From NCBI RefSeq assembly GCF_900104555.1, contig NZ_FNJU01000002.1, positions 372,001 through 436,000 of the forward strand: DNA of 64,000 nt. The letters are read 5' to 3'. A model generated the notes under the pieces. The model saw only the letters and a program-made list of their open reading frames with translations. It made no database searches and was not told where the DNA came from. A program made the translations under genes and the position numbers. This DNA comes from Litchfieldia salsa. Lineage in GTDB: Bacteria; Bacillota; Bacilli; Bacillales; Bacillaceae_L. Below are positions 62,578-64,000 of the stretch, one piece after another (the first letter of the stretch is position 1; the number at the start of each line of letters is the position of its first letter).

Positions 62578-62766
62578 ATGCCATATTGCATATTGTTATT
62601 TCTAGCATGTATTCTCTCTGGTTTCGCACTGTTACAAATCACTTTAACTGGTGCTTTAGCAGGTTTAACACCTATTCTTCATATCATAGCCACATTAGTA
62701 ATCCTCGTATTTGCATTAGTCATAATCTATAAAGGCTTTGTTGCCCTTATCAAAAAGAAATGTTAA
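62578..62766 (+). CDS. Small two-helix membrane protein, unknown
   Basis: A 62-residue protein of two hydrophobic helices (CILLFLACILSGFALLQITL; ILHIIATLVILVFALVIIY) and a basic tail IKKKC. The ribosome site GAAAGGAGG is strong and well spaced. A terminator follows. No family recognised. Confidence 0.65.
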   Translation: MPYCILLFLACILSGFALLQITLTGALAGLTPILHIIATLVILVFALVIIYKGFVALIKKKC

Positions 62767-62779
62767 TAGTGCAAAACAA

Positions 62780-62808
62780 AAGAAGGCTATCACTAGGACA
62801 GCCTTCTT
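62780..62808. terminator. Bidirectional terminator before the ABC-F gene
   Basis: AAGAAGGCT and AGCCTTCTT pair perfectly over nine bp with an 11-base loop, between the convergent small gene and the ABC-F gene; T-rich sequence follows on the minus strand. Confidence 0.8.
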
Positions 62809-62812
62809 CAAT

Positions 62813-64000
<1,188 letters not shown>

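Overview
The window is a continuous piece of chromosome from a low-GC, spore-forming member of the Bacillaceae. The evidence is an alpha/beta-type SASP gene, a nasBCDE-type nitrate assimilation operon with TnrA-like boxes, CcpA (cre) boxes, a LysM/YkuD spore-cortex-type protein, a MifM/YidC2 pair and a ykpA-like ABC-F gene, together with AAGGAGG ribosome sites and frequent TTG/GTG starts. No rRNA, tRNA, CRISPR array, prophage or transposase gene was seen. Both window ends cut genes: a sugar ABC permease at the left and an ABC-F ATPase at the right.

Layout. 1-5.4 kb (minus): YesMN-type two-component system followed by a sugar-binding lipoprotein and two permeases. 5.5-11 kb: an M42 aminopeptidase and a large cell-wall-anchored GH13 amylase/pullulanase with cre/LacI-type operators. 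11.3-16.1 kb (minus): a probable envelope operon, DUF4178 - PspA - DUF4247 lipoprotein - DUF350 - membrane spermidine synthase-like - MazG-like. 16.3-23.2 kb: metallo-hydrolase, S9 peptidase, tRNA 2-selenouridine synthase, acetate transporter, ChrA and an exonuclease. 23.3-28.9 kb: MsrA with an in-frame UGA, truncated hemoglobin, NERD protein, M20 amidohydrolase, HPF and a DCC protein. 29-33 kb: LytS/LytT-type system plus CstA. 33-43 kb: antiporter, MFS exporter, YidC2 preceded by a MifM-like arrest peptide, small membrane proteins, YitT, SDR, CAP protein and aminopeptidase AmpS. 43.4-53.6 kb: hemD-like gene, nasEDCB and a divergent nitrate transporter. 54-64 kb: ZTP riboswitch-folD, LysM/YkuD protein, an FNR-box-led DUF1858-DUF438-DUF59 cluster, CaxA, a CobW-type GTPase, SASP, small membrane proteins and the ABC-F end.

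The most notable observation is at 23313-23954. This msrA gene has TGA exactly at the catalytic cysteine codon of the GCFWG motif. It is followed at the right distance by a SECIS-like hairpin with a GGUU apex, which suggests a selenocysteine-containing methionine sulfoxide reductase. A second selenium gene (tRNA 2-selenouridine synthase) lies 3 kb away. The second is a MifM-like regulatory nascent peptide at 37876-38166, with a hairpin that occludes the yidC2 Shine-Dalgarno sequence. Other regulatory elements are a ZTP riboswitch on folD, two perfect FNR boxes and two TnrA boxes. Repeats include a 51-bp minisatellite, a cluster of ~20-bp iterons, and several palindromic GC-rich intergenic elements, one of them flanked by a duplicated 20-bp terminator hairpin.

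Physiologically the region fits a facultative anaerobe. It assimilates nitrate, uses starch and oligosaccharides under catabolite control, takes up acetate and probably pyruvate, and has FNR-controlled functions (hemoglobin, DUF438 hemerythrin/PAS protein, Fe-S maturation factor). All functional statements rest on reading the translated sequence and remembered family features; no database search was run.
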